From the IMG/VR virus record IMGVR_UViG_3300037628_000098, positions 1-48,272 of that record: a DNA stretch of 48,272 nt; one strand, given 5' to 3'. Below are positions 23,831 to 33,387 of this stretch, in pieces. The position numbers and the translations under genes are program-made. The DNA is from a virus. How positions within the stretch are numbered: position 1 is the stretch's first letter; every line of letters starts with the position of its first letter. The notes below the pieces were generated by a model. The model saw only the letters and a program-made list of their open reading frames with translations. It had not been told where the DNA came from and ran no database searches.

Positions 23831-26800
23831 ATGAGCTATGAAGATTGGAAAGCAGGACTTGAGGCCCAGCCTAAAGAGAGTGGGTACGAAGCTTGGAAGA
23901 GTAATCTTGTCGAGCAGAAAATTGTTCCACCGCAGACTGGCCATACTAATGAGATGAATGACTTTGCTTACAAAAAGTATTTTAGCACTGTCAAAGATTT
24001 TACACCTAGCGGATCAACTGCTCGTGCGATGACAAGAGAGACTTTTGTTTCGAGTGGTGAAGCTAACAAGTGGATTAACTCTGGTGCTACCCGTAATAGT
24101 AGGAGTCACTTTGCCAATATTAAAGAATCCTATCGGCGGGGCGGGCAGAGCTTTAAAGCGGATCAAACTTACTATGATGCAATTCTCCGGGGTGATCGAG
24201 CAGGAGCTGACAAAATATACAATGAACATCGTAAGTCACAGGCAGAGGATCAGCTCGATCCTATTGCTCCTGATGCTGGTCTGCTGCGTAGGATGACGTA
24301 TGGGGCCGCTAGCATCTTACCCGGTATAATTGAGGGTGGTAAGCAGTCAGCGGCTTATATAGCGGCTGGTGCGACTATGGCGGCAGTGGCGGGGCAGTTA
24401 GGACCACAAGTAGCAGCTCCCGAAGAGCTTATCACTGTGCCCGGTGGTGCTTTGATCGGTTTTAAGATGGGTTCTACGCTGGCGTGGTACAAGCAGGGTG
24501 CTGGATCAATGATGATGAACATGCGGGACAACGATGTAGACTCGCAATCAGCTGAATTGATAGCTGGCATGGCTGCTATTCCTTACGCACTGGTTGAACA
24601 GATGCAATTGAATCACCTGATCCCCGGTATCCGGCAGGGTGCGAATAAGATTATCAGCAAAACAATGGCTAAAGTATTAGCTAAGGCTGGTAAAAAATAT
24701 GGTACTACACTCACATCTGAAGTAGCTGAAGAAGTTGTGCAGGAAGGTATCATTACTATCGCTGAAGACTTAGCTGAATATTTTAATAAAGAAGGTTTCC
24801 AGATCACTCCGTCAGAGTTACGAATGCGTGCGGGTAGGCTCTGGGGAACTGCTAAAGAATCAGCTGTGTCTATGGCATTACTTCCGATCCCCGGTGCAGC
24901 TGTTGATATTAAGACAGGGCAGAAGGGGCCACAGTTAGTTAAGGACTTTGAAAGTGCTGGCTATAATAACAAGCAAGCTGGATCAATGGCTCTTAAAATC
25001 AGTGAAGGTGTTCCAATTTCTTTAGCTCACAAGCTGGTAGTTACTGAGTCTATATCTGAAGAGCATAATAAAAATGGTGGGTCAACAATCAATCAACGTA
25101 CTGGTCGTGTTATCACTGAAGGTTTCCCAGTTGGAATTGGAGAGGAAGAGATTCTCGATGGCAAAGAAATTACACCAGAGACTATTCAACAGTTTGAGAT
25201 GGAGCACGCTGAAGCATTGGGCTTACCCAACCGTCAGATAGGTACATGGTTTGACGAGGCGGAAGGTAAGACTTATATTGAGGTAGTTGAGGTTGCACGA
25301 ACTGAAGCAGATGCTATTGCACTAGGTGAAGAGCACAATGAGCTTTCAACTTATAACCTTGAGACTGGTGAAATTATCATGCTGAGAAAGCCTGAAGGAG
25401 AAGTTGACGCTGCTAAGATTATTCAACCGTCAGTACAGATTAAACCTGATGTTGATAAACTCGCAGTCGCAGTTGAGCGTGGTACTTCGATGGATAAGGT
25501 TCAACAGAAACTTGATGAAGCTGAGATAAGATTCAGACAGCTTAGTGAGAAGAAAGAAACTTCACATGCTGAAGAGCAAGAGTTAATGTTCTTGGCTAAG
25601 AACAGAACTAATGCTAAAGCTTTACTTGATCGAGATGAGCAACCCATCGAGGGTAAACGCTTGTCGAAGAAACAAGTTATGGATCGTGCTCACAACTTGG
25701 CTGATCTTCTTGGCTATGATATTGTTAAAAGCCGGGCATTGAATAAGAAGTTGACTGGCAAAGAGTCTATGAAAGATATGGTTCCTGCTCAGCGTGAACA
25801 GGTAATGATGGTCCTTGAGAAAGAGGCTAAGGACTTAGGCTTGAATGTAGAAGGCATGGACATTACGCCAGTAGGTGAGATGATGACTAAGATGCGGGAA
25901 CGCAATCAAAAGCCAGCATTAACTTCTCGTGATCGTAGAATGTTCTCTGGTCTTAGGAAGGTGTGGCATAAGATGAAGTCAGCAACGTCATATTATTTCC
26001 AGAGTCAGGCTAGAATGAGAAGGGTAACACGTGCACTGGACAACTATGAAGACAATGGCCCGTTCATGCGTAACATTTTCAACCCGGTTAAACGAGGTGA
26101 CGTTAACGCAGTGGGTAATTTCACTGCTATCATGGAGCAAACTGGCCAGCTGTTAAAAGAAGAAGGTATCGACGCTTCGCAAATGATGACTGAAGTTATT
26201 GATATTGGAATTGATGACAAGCTGGCTACGTCCGAACGTATCGGTGTTTATGCTTTAGCGAAGAATGAAAAAACGCTTAGCCATTTATCCTCGATGTTCG
26301 ACGAAGCTACAATTGCAAAGATCGTTGAGTCAGTAGAAGCTAATGAGAAAGAAAAATATGTAGCTGATCTGATCTCTACATATTTTGAACAACAGTGGCC
26401 GCAATTTGAAGCAGTGGCTAACGCCGTAGGCATTAAAGGTCTGGTCAAAGAGGATAATTATATTACCGCTTTCATAACTGACCGGGACGAAGTAGAAGCA
26501 CCCGACTTTTTAGAGGGACTAACGCAAGTTGTAAGTGGTGAGAAAATCATACCCGGCAAGGAGCGTACCAAGAAAAGACAAAAAGGTGCGAAGCGAGAAA
26601 TAGAACTGGACATCTTTGCGATCCATGCTCGTGCTGCTCGTTCAGTTGAACGTTTCAAAGTCATGGCCCCTATCGCTCACAAGGTAGGTTCGATGCTGAA
26701 CCACAAGGGATTCAGACATAACCTGAACAACGTGACGTATGGACATGGGGCAAAAATCTTTCAACAGTGGCTACAAGATTCTGTGCGGGGCAAAGCAGCT

Positions 26801-27865
26801 TATGACTCAAGTGCTTTTTCACCTATGATTAGAGCACTGAGAACCAGTAGTGTAAACTATGTGCTAGGCTTTAAGATCACAACTGCTCTGAAACAGGGTG
26901 GTTCGCTTCTTACTGGCATGGCTGTTGATCCTAAAATGGTCCCTCTGGTAATTGCCAACATGACTAAGATGGGTAAGCCCGGTGGTTACACTGCGATCAG
27001 AGAATTAGCAACTGGTAAATCAGAGATGCTTAAGAACCGTGATTGGGATCGTGACTTGCGTGCTACTTACGATAAGAAGCAGCTTCAGAAGTTTTATAAA
27101 GGTAAGGGTCTTTCACCAATTGCTATGAAAATGACACAGGCAATTGACAAATGGACTACTACTACTGTATGGTGGTCAGGCTATCAGCTGGCACAGGGTC
27201 AGGGCATGAATGAAAAAGAGTCAGTACAATTTGCTGATGGAATAATTCAGGATACGCAGCCTATGGGAAGTGCAGTTGATTTGCCTATGTTCTTTAGGGG
27301 CGGCGAACTTGCTAAGGCCATGACGATCTTTCAGAATCAGGTGAACCAGAACGGTAACTTTTTATGGCATAACATTCTAGGTGAAGCTAAGTCTAAAAAG
27401 ATCAATGTTGCTGAAGCCAGTTACAGATTGTTGGTGTCACAAGTGCTACCCGCTATGCTATTAGGTATGGTATCACGTGGTAGGCCACCTGAATCAGCTG
27501 GTGAAGTAGCTAAAGACCTTGGTGCTTATCTGTTGTCACCGTTTGTATTCATCGGCGGGTTAGTTCTTAACATCGCTACTGGTGAATGGGGACGCAGCGG
27601 TAACATTGCAGAGACACCGTTTAAAGAAGCTGGTAGACTAGTTCAAGCTATCAAGCAAGGCGATCCGTCAAAGATAATTACATCAGCTGCTCGCACTACC
27701 GGGGCATGGACAGGCGGCAAGGTTCCACTCCAAGCAATTCAAACTGCCGAAGGAGCATGGGAGCTGGCCACTGGTGAGACAGAAGATTGGCGAAGACTAG
27801 TATGGAGCGAGTACTCTATGAAATCTAATAAGAAGAAAGATAATAAAGTAAAGGTGAAATACTAA
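23831..27865 (+). CDS. Large internal virion/ejection-type protein, 1344 aa
   Basis: By far the largest gene, the penultimate gene of the virion block. The first 30 residues carry a duplicated motif (YEDWKAGL at 3-10, YEAWKSNL at 19-26). Residues about 155-185 are a hydrophobic Ala/Gly/Ile stretch, 290-350 amphipathic helices, and most of the rest is helical. The size and composition fit podovirus internal core/ejection proteins that form a trans-envelope channel. No lysozyme or protease motif is visible to me. Confidence 0.65.
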   Translation: MSYEDWKAGLEAQPKESGYEAWKSNLVEQKIVPPQTGHTNEMNDFAYKKYFSTVKDFTPSGSTARAMTRETFVSSGEANKWINSGATRNSRSHFANIKESYRRGGQSFKADQTYYDAILRGDRAGADKIYNEHRKSQAEDQLDPIAPDAGLLRRMTYGAASILPGIIEGGKQSAAYIAAGATMAAVAGQLGPQVAAPEELITVPGGALIGFKMGSTLAWYKQGAGSMMMNMRDNDVDSQSAELIAGMAAIPYALVEQMQLNHLIPGIRQGANKIISKTMAKVLAKAGKKYGTTLTSEVAEEVVQEGIITIAEDLAEYFNKEGFQITPSELRMRAGRLWGTAKESAVSMALLPIPGAAVDIKTGQKGPQLVKDFESAGYNNKQAGSMALKISEGVPISLAHKLVVTESISEEHNKNGGSTINQRTGRVITEGFPVGIGEEEILDGKEITPETIQQFEMEHAEALGLPNRQIGTWFDEAEGKTYIEVVEVARTEADAIALGEEHNELSTYNLETGEIIMLRKPEGEVDAAKIIQPSVQIKPDVDKLAVAVERGTSMDKVQQKLDEAEIRFRQLSEKKETSHAEEQELMFLAKNRTNAKALLDRDEQPIEGKRLSKKQVMDRAHNLADLLGYDIVKSRALNKKLTGKESMKDMVPAQREQVMMVLEKEAKDLGLNVEGMDITPVGEMMTKMRERNQKPALTSRDRRMFSGLRKVWHKMKSATSYYFQSQARMRRVTRALDNYEDNGPFMRNIFNPVKRGDVNAVGNFTAIMEQTGQLLKEEGIDASQMMTEVIDIGIDDKLATSERIGVYALAKNEKTLSHLSSMFDEATIAKIVESVEANEKEKYVADLISTYFEQQWPQFEAVANAVGIKGLVKEDNYITAFITDRDEVEAPDFLEGLTQVVSGEKIIPGKERTKKRQKGAKREIELDIFAIHARAARSVERFKVMAPIAHKVGSMLNHKGFRHNLNNVTYGHGAKIFQQWLQDSVRGKAAYDSSAFSPMIRALRTSSVNYVLGFKITTALKQGGSLLTGMAVDPKMVPLVIANMTKMGKPGGYTAIRELATGKSEMLKNRDWDRDLRATYDKKQLQKFYKGKGLSPIAMKMTQAIDKWTTTTVWWSGYQLAQGQGMNEKESVQFADGIIQDTQPMGSAVDLPMFFRGGELAKAMTIFQNQVNQNGNFLWHNILGEAKSKKINVAEASYRLLVSQVLPAMLLGMVSRGRPPESAGEVAKDLGAYLLSPFVFIGGLVLNIATGEWGRSGNIAETPFKEAGRLVQAIKQGDPSKIITSAARTTGAWTGGKVPLQAIQTAEGAWELATGETEDWRRLVWSEYSMKSNKKKDNKVKVKY

Positions 27866-27867
27866 TT

Positions 27868-28020
27868 ATGAACACAAAAGAAAAAACATTGCTCACTAAG
27901 ATTGACACTAAGCTTGACGAGATTGGTCGCAAACTAGATGGCCATCTTAGCGAGCACTTTAAAATTCGACTGGTGATGTATGCTGGCTTCATCACTCTGG
28001 TCGTTAGCTTTATTCTTTAA
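27868..28020 (+). CDS. Small coiled-coil membrane protein (holin/XhlA-like), 50 aa
   Basis: Polar heptad-type helix (residues 1-30, K-I-D-T-K-L-D-E-I-G-R-K-L-D) followed by one transmembrane helix to the C-terminus (about 33-50). This topology is found in XhlA-type and other small phage membrane proteins linked to lysis. Last gene of the rightward block, 2 bases after the large ejection-type gene. It converges on the leftward block with an 11-bp overlap. The holin function is only a guess. Confidence 0.55.
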   Translation: MNTKEKTLLTKIDTKLDEIGRKLDGHLSEHFKIRLVMYAGFITLVVSFIL

Positions 28021-28309
28021 TCAGCTTGGTAAAATCAGGCTGACCTTCAGGGCAATCATCCCAGTAAATTCTATGCTGGGGTGGTGGCCCTTTTTTTACG
28101 TCCGCTTCGTCCAAGAGCTGCGTGAATAGCGTGGCGGTCCTGAGTAATTCTTTTACCTGACCAATTTCTATTACTCTGCTGTTGCCACCATTGCACCAGA
28201 TGATATTATTCTGTAGCTCTGCCAAGTTGCTCAAGGCTTCAAGGTCATCAGTGAAATTAAGACTGATCGTAAGCTCAGTGGCTATAATATATACAGTTGT
28301 GATATTCAT
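28010..28309 (-). CDS. Hypothetical protein, 99 aa
   Basis: Last gene of the leftward replication block. ATG 28309 follows AAGGAGATTGGCTA and overlaps the previous stop (TAATG); a longer in-frame start lies inside the preceding gene. Soluble mixed composition, no motif recognised. Confidence 0.65.
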   Translation of the reverse strand: MNITTVYIIATELTISLNFTDDLEALSNLAELQNNIIWCNGGNSRVIEIGQVKELLRTATLFTQLLDEADVKKGPPPQHRIYWDDCPEGQPDFTKLIKE

Positions 28310-28536
28310 TAGCCAATCTCCTTCAAGAAATGGTCCAGCCATATTTGTGTGCAGTACCTACGTTTAATACGCACTACGGTTTTAAGCTTAATCCTTTTAC
28401 CATGCTGCCCGATCAATCCTTTTCTGTGCCACACTAACAATGTATTAGGCAACCGCTTTATGTTGGTGAGTTCATAGATATAATCGCAGCACTTTTGCAG
28501 CGTCCAGTAATCAGTCGTCTTCGGCTTGAAGTTCAT
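28309..28536 (-). CDS. Excisionase/MerR-like winged-HTH protein, 75 aa
   Basis: Small basic DNA-binding protein. The pattern W-T-L-Q-K-C-C-D-Y-I, then L-L-V-W-H-R-K-G-L-I-G, a basic stretch and R-R-Y-C-T-Q-I-W-L-D-H-F-L is that of the excisionase/DUF1580-like helix-turn-helix domains. The start is ATG 28536 after GGAG; a TTG two codons earlier is an alternative. With no integrase in the genome it is more likely a regulator than a recombination directionality factor. Confidence 0.6.
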   Translation of the reverse strand: MNFKPKTTDYWTLQKCCDYIYELTNIKRLPNTLLVWHRKGLIGQHGKRIKLKTVVRIKRRYCTQIWLDHFLKEIG

Positions 28537-28897
28537 TTTCAATCTCCATTCTCTTTAGTTCAGCATACAGCTCCGGGTTATCCCCTGCGTAAAGTTTCTT
28601 GTCAGGGTACTTGTCACCGCACCAGCCCGCCCAGCAAACTTCTTCTATTAAGTCTAAGACGTAGCCAGCTGGACCTCTTTCCAGAGTGCTAACGCTTACG
28701 CCTATGTAAACGTCCCGCTTTGTCCGGGTGGTCACTTTAACGATCCAACCTTTAGCTATTTTGTTCGGACCTATTCTAGTGAACGCACCCAGATTTTCTA
28801 CTGGTCCATCGTTGATCGCCCTTTTAATATAAACATATACGATTCTGCGGACGACGAATGAAAGTAACTCTTCCCTTTTGTCAATCTTTGTATCCAT
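28511..28897 (-). CDS. Hypothetical protein, 128 aa
   Basis: Basic N-terminal helix, central beta region (W-I-V-K-V-T-T-R-T-K-R-D-V-Y-I-G-V), acidic C-terminus. Directly downstream of the primase-helicase, with GGGGAGATAGT as ribosome binding site. No recognised domain. Confidence 0.65.
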   Translation of the reverse strand: MDTKIDKREELLSFVVRRIVYVYIKRAINDGPVENLGAFTRIGPNKIAKGWIVKVTTRTKRDVYIGVSVSTLERGPAGYVLDLIEEVCWAGWCGDKYPDKKLYAGDNPELYAELKRMEIENELQAEDD

Positions 28898-28898
28898 A

Positions 28899-31217
28899 CT
28901 ATCTCCCCATGTATGCTTGCTTAGCCCACTTAGCTACCCTGATACCCCGGTACATTCGGTGTCTTCTGCCTTCAATTTGAATCTGTTTAGTTCCAACATT
29001 GGGGCACGCCTGAGTAACACGCCTACCGAATACGGTCATCTTATTGGGTTCGACTCTTGCTTCATCACACCAGCCTACCCATACGTCATAAAGTTCCTGC
29101 TTGCTGACATGATAATCTTCTTCGCTGTCACCGGGTGGCATCATCTCGCAGCAGTCAGTCAAGAAAGCTGACATGGGCTGTACGAGTTCGACCATCTGCC
29201 TGTGTTGTGCTTTAGAGTTCTCTGGTTCTAAGAACGATCCGCATTGATGCAGTAAACGTAACCCATCAAGAGCGAACTTGATTAGCTTACCGCTGCTAGC
29301 TTCTTTGCTTAGCTGTGCTTTTAATCCTCTGTTCTCTTTGCCCACGTAGGAATTTGGGAACTCAAGGATATTCATTCTCGGACCTAACGCATTTGCACTG
29401 TCTGGTATATCAGGAAGTTCATTCATTGCAGCTGTAAATCTACAGGTCAAGTATGTACTACCTAATTCTCCACGGTGCATACGCCTGATACCTACCGGAT
29501 CGCCACCAATTATTTGCAGCAATTTCTCTAAGGCTTTATGTGACTGTGAATGCTTGGGCACTCTGGCATCGCCAAGTATCGCAGACAGTTTACCTACTAA
29601 CGGTTGGTATCCAAACTCTGAGCATAGGTTTTGGAAACTTGTACTAACGCATTGTTCCCGGCCAAGCATACTCATCAAAGCTGTTATCACAGTACCTTTG
29701 CCTGATCGTGGTCGTCCAGTGAATAGCATCATCTTTTCATGGCTCATGTCTGGTACACAATTGTACCCGAACCATTGGGCGAGTAGATCAACACTCATGG
29801 TATCGTTGTTAAAAATCTCATTGACATAAGAACGCCACAGCTTCGAGTCAGCATCCTCGTCAAAATCGTATGGTAAAATATGATTACTAAGTAACGCAGG
29901 TGTAGGATCGTAAAGCACAACCTCACCCTCGATATACTTTTTAACGTCAAGTATTCCATTTTTAAATGGTATGATTTCTGTAACTGGTGGAAACCCACGG
30001 TCTTCTAACCAGCATGGAGCGTCCTGATCCGTGAGGCAAAGTCCGTTAAGGGCATCAGTTATATCAGTGACCTTAGCTCTCGTAGTTTTATACGGTACTA
30101 CTGCTTCGTTAACAATGCAGTTCTTTCCTTCAAGGTGGCGGTAAAGCTCACCACGTACCGAGTCTATGTTAATAAGTTTGTAATGGTTCTCGTCGTACTC
30201 CATCCACTGCCCTTTGTCAACTCGTAACGTAGGCAGTCCATCTTCAAAGTGATACTGCTTGAGCCACGCATTAGCTATGTCAAAAGCGATGTCACTTGAC
30301 AACGTATCTTGTCCCTCTTCAACTACACCGTGAGCTTTAACCCACTGCATGAATTGATCTTTAGTTAGCTTGGCGGTAACGTACCACTCACGAAAATCTT
30401 TATACTCAGGTGGCGGCAGAACCATAATTACACTGGTGCATACTCTTATAGACGCCTCAGCCACACGCTTCATTCCACGCTGTCCTACTTCTTTTGCTTT
30501 AGGATCAGTATCATTATCTCCGATCACTATTGCTCTTACCTTACGTCCACGTAGAACGGCGGGAATTTCTTTGACTCCACAAAGTGCAGTCGTTCTTCCG
30601 ATTGTTTCAAAGCCAAGATCGAAACCCGTTGCTGTGTCGCTAAGGCCCTCTGTGAGTAAGACAACTTCACCTGTTTCGCCTTCTGCTTCGCCAGCCACGG
30701 CAGTCTTGGAAAAGTCACCCGACTCCTTGAGGATATGTAAATATCCGCTGTTTTCAATGTGCTTAACTGAACCCTCTTCGGTGACTCCGCAGATTGCAGC
30801 GGCGGGGTCGTTAGGGTTATCTTCTGATACCATGCACCAGTCATTACGTCCGCATATCGGGCAATTAACTCCTGCGTCAGTGAGCCTAATGAAGCTTCCT
30901 TTATATGATCCCACATTATCTGCTGTAGTGGCGTTAGCTTCAGGGTCGTAGTAGAGGCCATGCTTTGAACCTGTGACAAAACATTTTGATCCATTGATAA
31001 ATCTCCTGTTAATTCCTACCAGCTGTCCCTTACCAGTTCTGACAGGGAAGGTGTAGGTACGGTCGCCGTCACCGGGACGACAACCGATACCTAACCTCAA
31101 TAGTGAATCTATACTAACACCCAGCTCTTCAGCTAACGGCTGAACGATGGCCTTGTCAAATATATTTTCTCGGCATAGATCATGCAATTGCTCTAATTGT
31201 TGTTTGTTAGTCTTCAC
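28899..31217 (-). CDS. DNA primase-helicase (TOPRIM + SF3/D5-like), 772 aa
   Basis: Zinc ribbon with C119, C122, C128 and C143; TOPRIM domain with E190 (L-L-T-E-G) and DND at 234-236; D5-type N-domain ending in P-F-K-N-G-I-L-D-V (about 417-425); SF3-type ATPase with Walker A GRPRSGKGT at 501-509. Synthesises primers and unwinds the fork. The gene starts with GTG at 31217 after AAGGGAA. It lies 16 bases after the SSB-like gene, in the replication block. Confidence 0.9.
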   Translation of the reverse strand: MKTNKQQLEQLHDLCRENIFDKAIVQPLAEELGVSIDSLLRLGIGCRPGDGDRTYTFPVRTGKGQLVGINRRFINGSKCFVTGSKHGLYYDPEANATTADNVGSYKGSFIRLTDAGVNCPICGRNDWCMVSEDNPNDPAAAICGVTEEGSVKHIENSGYLHILKESGDFSKTAVAGEAEGETGEVVLLTEGLSDTATGFDLGFETIGRTTALCGVKEIPAVLRGRKVRAIVIGDNDTDPKAKEVGQRGMKRVAEASIRVCTSVIMVLPPPEYKDFREWYVTAKLTKDQFMQWVKAHGVVEEGQDTLSSDIAFDIANAWLKQYHFEDGLPTLRVDKGQWMEYDENHYKLINIDSVRGELYRHLEGKNCIVNEAVVPYKTTRAKVTDITDALNGLCLTDQDAPCWLEDRGFPPVTEIIPFKNGILDVKKYIEGEVVLYDPTPALLSNHILPYDFDEDADSKLWRSYVNEIFNNDTMSVDLLAQWFGYNCVPDMSHEKMMLFTGRPRSGKGTVITALMSMLGREQCVSTSFQNLCSEFGYQPLVGKLSAILGDARVPKHSQSHKALEKLLQIIGGDPVGIRRMHRGELGSTYLTCRFTAAMNELPDIPDSANALGPRMNILEFPNSYVGKENRGLKAQLSKEASSGKLIKFALDGLRLLHQCGSFLEPENSKAQHRQMVELVQPMSAFLTDCCEMMPPGDSEEDYHVSKQELYDVWVGWCDEARVEPNKMTVFGRRVTQACPNVGTKQIQIEGRRHRMYRGIRVAKWAKQAYMGR

Positions 31218-31233
31218 TATTAAATTCCCTTAA

Positions 31234-32172
31234 TTAAAATGTAGCAGTAGCATCAAGCACTGCGGCACGAACTGTACCCCACTCTTCCCCGGAGATGTCC
31301 TTATGCTCTTTGCCGGGTGCAATGGCTTTGATCTGTTTCAACCATTCAGCAGCCAGTTCAGAGTCAGACGTATTCGTTGACTTCAACTCATTAACATCTG
31401 CCCATGCCTCTTGCTTAGTGCAAGGTCCGCTGGTTTCGAGCACATCTACTTCCTCTGTTCCATGCTCTTCTTCCGCAGGTGCTTCAGGCAGTGCAGAAGG
31501 TGGCTCACTCTTAGCAGCTTTTTCTTCCGCAGCTTTAGCAGCAGCAGCCTTGGAAGCTTTCGTCGGACGACCAGCCCTAGTTTTAGGCTTAGTCTCTTTA
31601 GGCTCTTCTACAGGTACGTCATTAGGCCCTTTTTTAGGCTCTTCCGCAGGTGCAGCAGCAGCTTTTCTACGACCACCAGCCGGAGCTTTCTCAGCCTTGA
31701 CCGTACTGGTGAGGAACTCAGCGAACTTAGCATCAAGGTCTTTGATGCCCTTGTCATCGAGCTTGCGAACAGTGCCACCGGGTTCAGCATCGTAAAGATC
31801 AATCCACGAAACCTGAACTTTGGTCTTACCATCGTAAGTATCCTCTTCATTACGCCACTGAATCTTCATACCAACAAGGTCCATAGCAGCAAGTGAAGCG
31901 AACGAGTCACCTTCCCAGCCAGTGATCTTCTTAACCTGATCGCCGCTGAGGGTACAACCCTTCTTACCGAACAGAACATTATAACTAACGATAGAACGAT
32001 CCTTATCCTCGTTACTGTCCCACTCGAACTCACTCCAATCGAACCACTTCTTTTCTTCTTCATCGTACATCTGATCGGCATGTACCTTTGCTACAAGTTG
32101 TGGGTATCCACCACTAGTAACAGCAACACCAGCATCAACGATGGTCCCTCTAAAATTTCCAAGTGCCTTCAT
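31234..32172 (-). CDS. Putative ssDNA-binding/annealing accessory protein, 312 aa
   Basis: Residues 1-155 form a beta-rich, OB-like domain with an S-G-D-Q-V-K-K-I-T-G-W-E-G-D-S-F pattern and Y-D-G-K-T-K-V-Q-V-S-W-I-D. This resembles single-strand-binding-like proteins that accompany Sak4 ATPases in phage. Residues 160-255 are a Lys/Ala/Pro/Glu linker, and 255-312 form a helical acidic domain. It lies between the Sak4-like gene and the primase-helicase. Function inferred from context and pattern. Confidence 0.55.
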   Translation of the reverse strand: MKALGNFRGTIVDAGVAVTSGGYPQLVAKVHADQMYDEEEKKWFDWSEFEWDSNEDKDRSIVSYNVLFGKKGCTLSGDQVKKITGWEGDSFASLAAMDLVGMKIQWRNEEDTYDGKTKVQVSWIDLYDAEPGGTVRKLDDKGIKDLDAKFAEFLTSTVKAEKAPAGGRRKAAAAPAEEPKKGPNDVPVEEPKETKPKTRAGRPTKASKAAAAKAAEEKAAKSEPPSALPEAPAEEEHGTEEVDVLETSGPCTKQEAWADVNELKSTNTSDSELAAEWLKQIKAIAPGKEHKDISGEEWGTVRAAVLDATATF

Positions 32173-32522
32173 TACTTACTCCTGTTCTTATTAAAAATAG
32201 ACTTAAATTTTGTAGCCAACGCTTGCAACTTGCTGACTTTACGAGGTTTATTCAGTAGGCTAACAAAATGCTCTTTGAGAAAGTTCTGAATCTTATTAGC
32301 TTTCTTAATGTTTTCAGTGTCACCATGACAATGCTTGTACTTAATCGGAACCTGCTTCGTCACGATTGCAACTGTGTCACCGTCAGCAGCTACGCTAAAA
32401 ACGTCTCTCATAGCAGCTGTATCAGCAACCTCTTTAGTAGCACCACAGGGACAAGGTTCGTTACGTCCGATCTTCCTACTCTTCCAGCGGTATGTCGGGC
32501 ACAGTAGATTTATTCTCTGCAT
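32172..32522 (-). CDS. SEC-C-like zinc protein with split motif, 116 aa
   Basis: The halves of a SEC-C zinc motif (GRNEPCPCG at 19-27, KYKHCHG at 61-67) are present but separated by 33 residues, whereas they are normally adjacent. C24, C26, C65 and H66 could still bind one zinc. The C-terminus is a basic helix. The start is ATG 32522 after GGGAGACGAAG, giving a 47-base overlap with the Sak4-like gene. SEC-C modules act in protein-protein or RNA binding; the role here is unknown. Confidence 0.6.
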   Translation of the reverse strand: MQRINLLCPTYRWKSRKIGRNEPCPCGATKEVADTAAMRDVFSVAADGDTVAIVTKQVPIKYKHCHGDTENIKKANKIQNFLKEHFVSLLNKPRKVSKLQALATKFKSIFNKNRSK

Positions 32523-33387
32523 CTTCGTCTCCCTCTGGGAATATGTATTGGAATATAGAGTCGTCATCAATAGCATCGAAAGTAACTACTGGTGGCACTG
32601 ACTCTCCGCTAGTTAGCACACGTGACTTCGCCCTAAAGTGAAGTTCACCTTGCGTAAAGATTGCTCTGGTCGTATCGCCGCTGGCCTTCTTGTCCTTGAC
32701 AACCGTAGATGTATAATCAATGAACAGAACATGATCGGCCCATTCACGATACAGCTCTTCAACGGAAGGTGTACCCTTACTGCCCTGATATAATCTCGGA
32801 CAGTAGCAGAGATAATCTTCACCTGCTGCGTTAGGGATCATGCGACTCGTGCACTGAGCGATCAGGATTACGTTCACTCCTGTTCTAATCAAAGCATCAA
32901 CGTCTTGCAAGAACAATTTCATGGTGTCGTACAAGTGACGATAACCTTTACCAAAGCCATAACCTTCAATGCTCTTTACAGTGCCACCCTTTTCATGCGG
33001 GATAGTCTCGAACATATACTGATGGCTCATGTCTTCCAGCTTAGTTACCGTGTCAACGATAACAGTTTCGTGATCGGCAAACAAATCATGCTGCTGGATA
33101 ACTGCTCTGGTGTCACCGAAAGTTATTACATCGTTGACTTGCATAATCTTGTCCCCAGTGTAAGGGTCACGAAGGTTAGCAGTGCCATCATCCAATGGAA
33201 TAAAGATTGGGCTTGGTGCGAGTGCAGCCAAAGTAGACTTACCCATCCCTGAGCCAGCATATAAAAGAAACTTCTTACCATGATTTCCACCACTCGTACC
33301 TTTTGTAAACTTCTTAGCTGGCTTAGCCGGAGCAGCCGCAACTCCACTACCCGCTTTCGGTGGTCCCGATATTCTTGGTTTTCGCAT
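32476..33387 (-). CDS. Sak4-like RecA-fold ATPase (single-strand annealing/recombination), 303 aa
   Basis: Basic Ala/Pro/Lys-rich N-terminus (1-38), then Walker A GSGMGKST (45-52) and Walker B TVIVD (108-112), a RecA-core layout typical of Sak4/AAA_24 phage recombinases. Later residues (about 165-190) contain D-A-L-I-R-T-G-V-N-V-I-L-I-A-Q, the sensor-like strand. Acts with an SSB-like partner to anneal or pair ssDNA. Starts at 33387 after GGAG, overlapping its neighbour by 41 bases. Confidence 0.8.
   Translation of the reverse strand: MRKPRISGPPKAGSGVAAAPAKPAKKFTKGTSGGNHGKKFLLYAGSGMGKSTLAALAPSPIFIPLDDGTANLRDPYTGDKIMQVNDVITFGDTRAVIQQHDLFADHETVIVDTVTKLEDMSHQYMFETIPHEKGGTVKSIEGYGFGKGYRHLYDTMKLFLQDVDALIRTGVNVILIAQCTSRMIPNAAGEDYLCYCPRLYQGSKGTPSVEELYREWADHVLFIDYTSTVVKDKKASGDTTRAIFTQGELHFRAKSRVLTSGESVPPVVTFDAIDDDSIFQYIFPEGDEDAENKSTVPDIPLEE

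Noticed and set aside
28085-28100. Possible terminator for the rightward block (GGG...CCC followed by seven T)
   Set aside because: The stem is only three pairs; not convincing as an intrinsic terminator, so read-through control at the convergent end remains unexplained.
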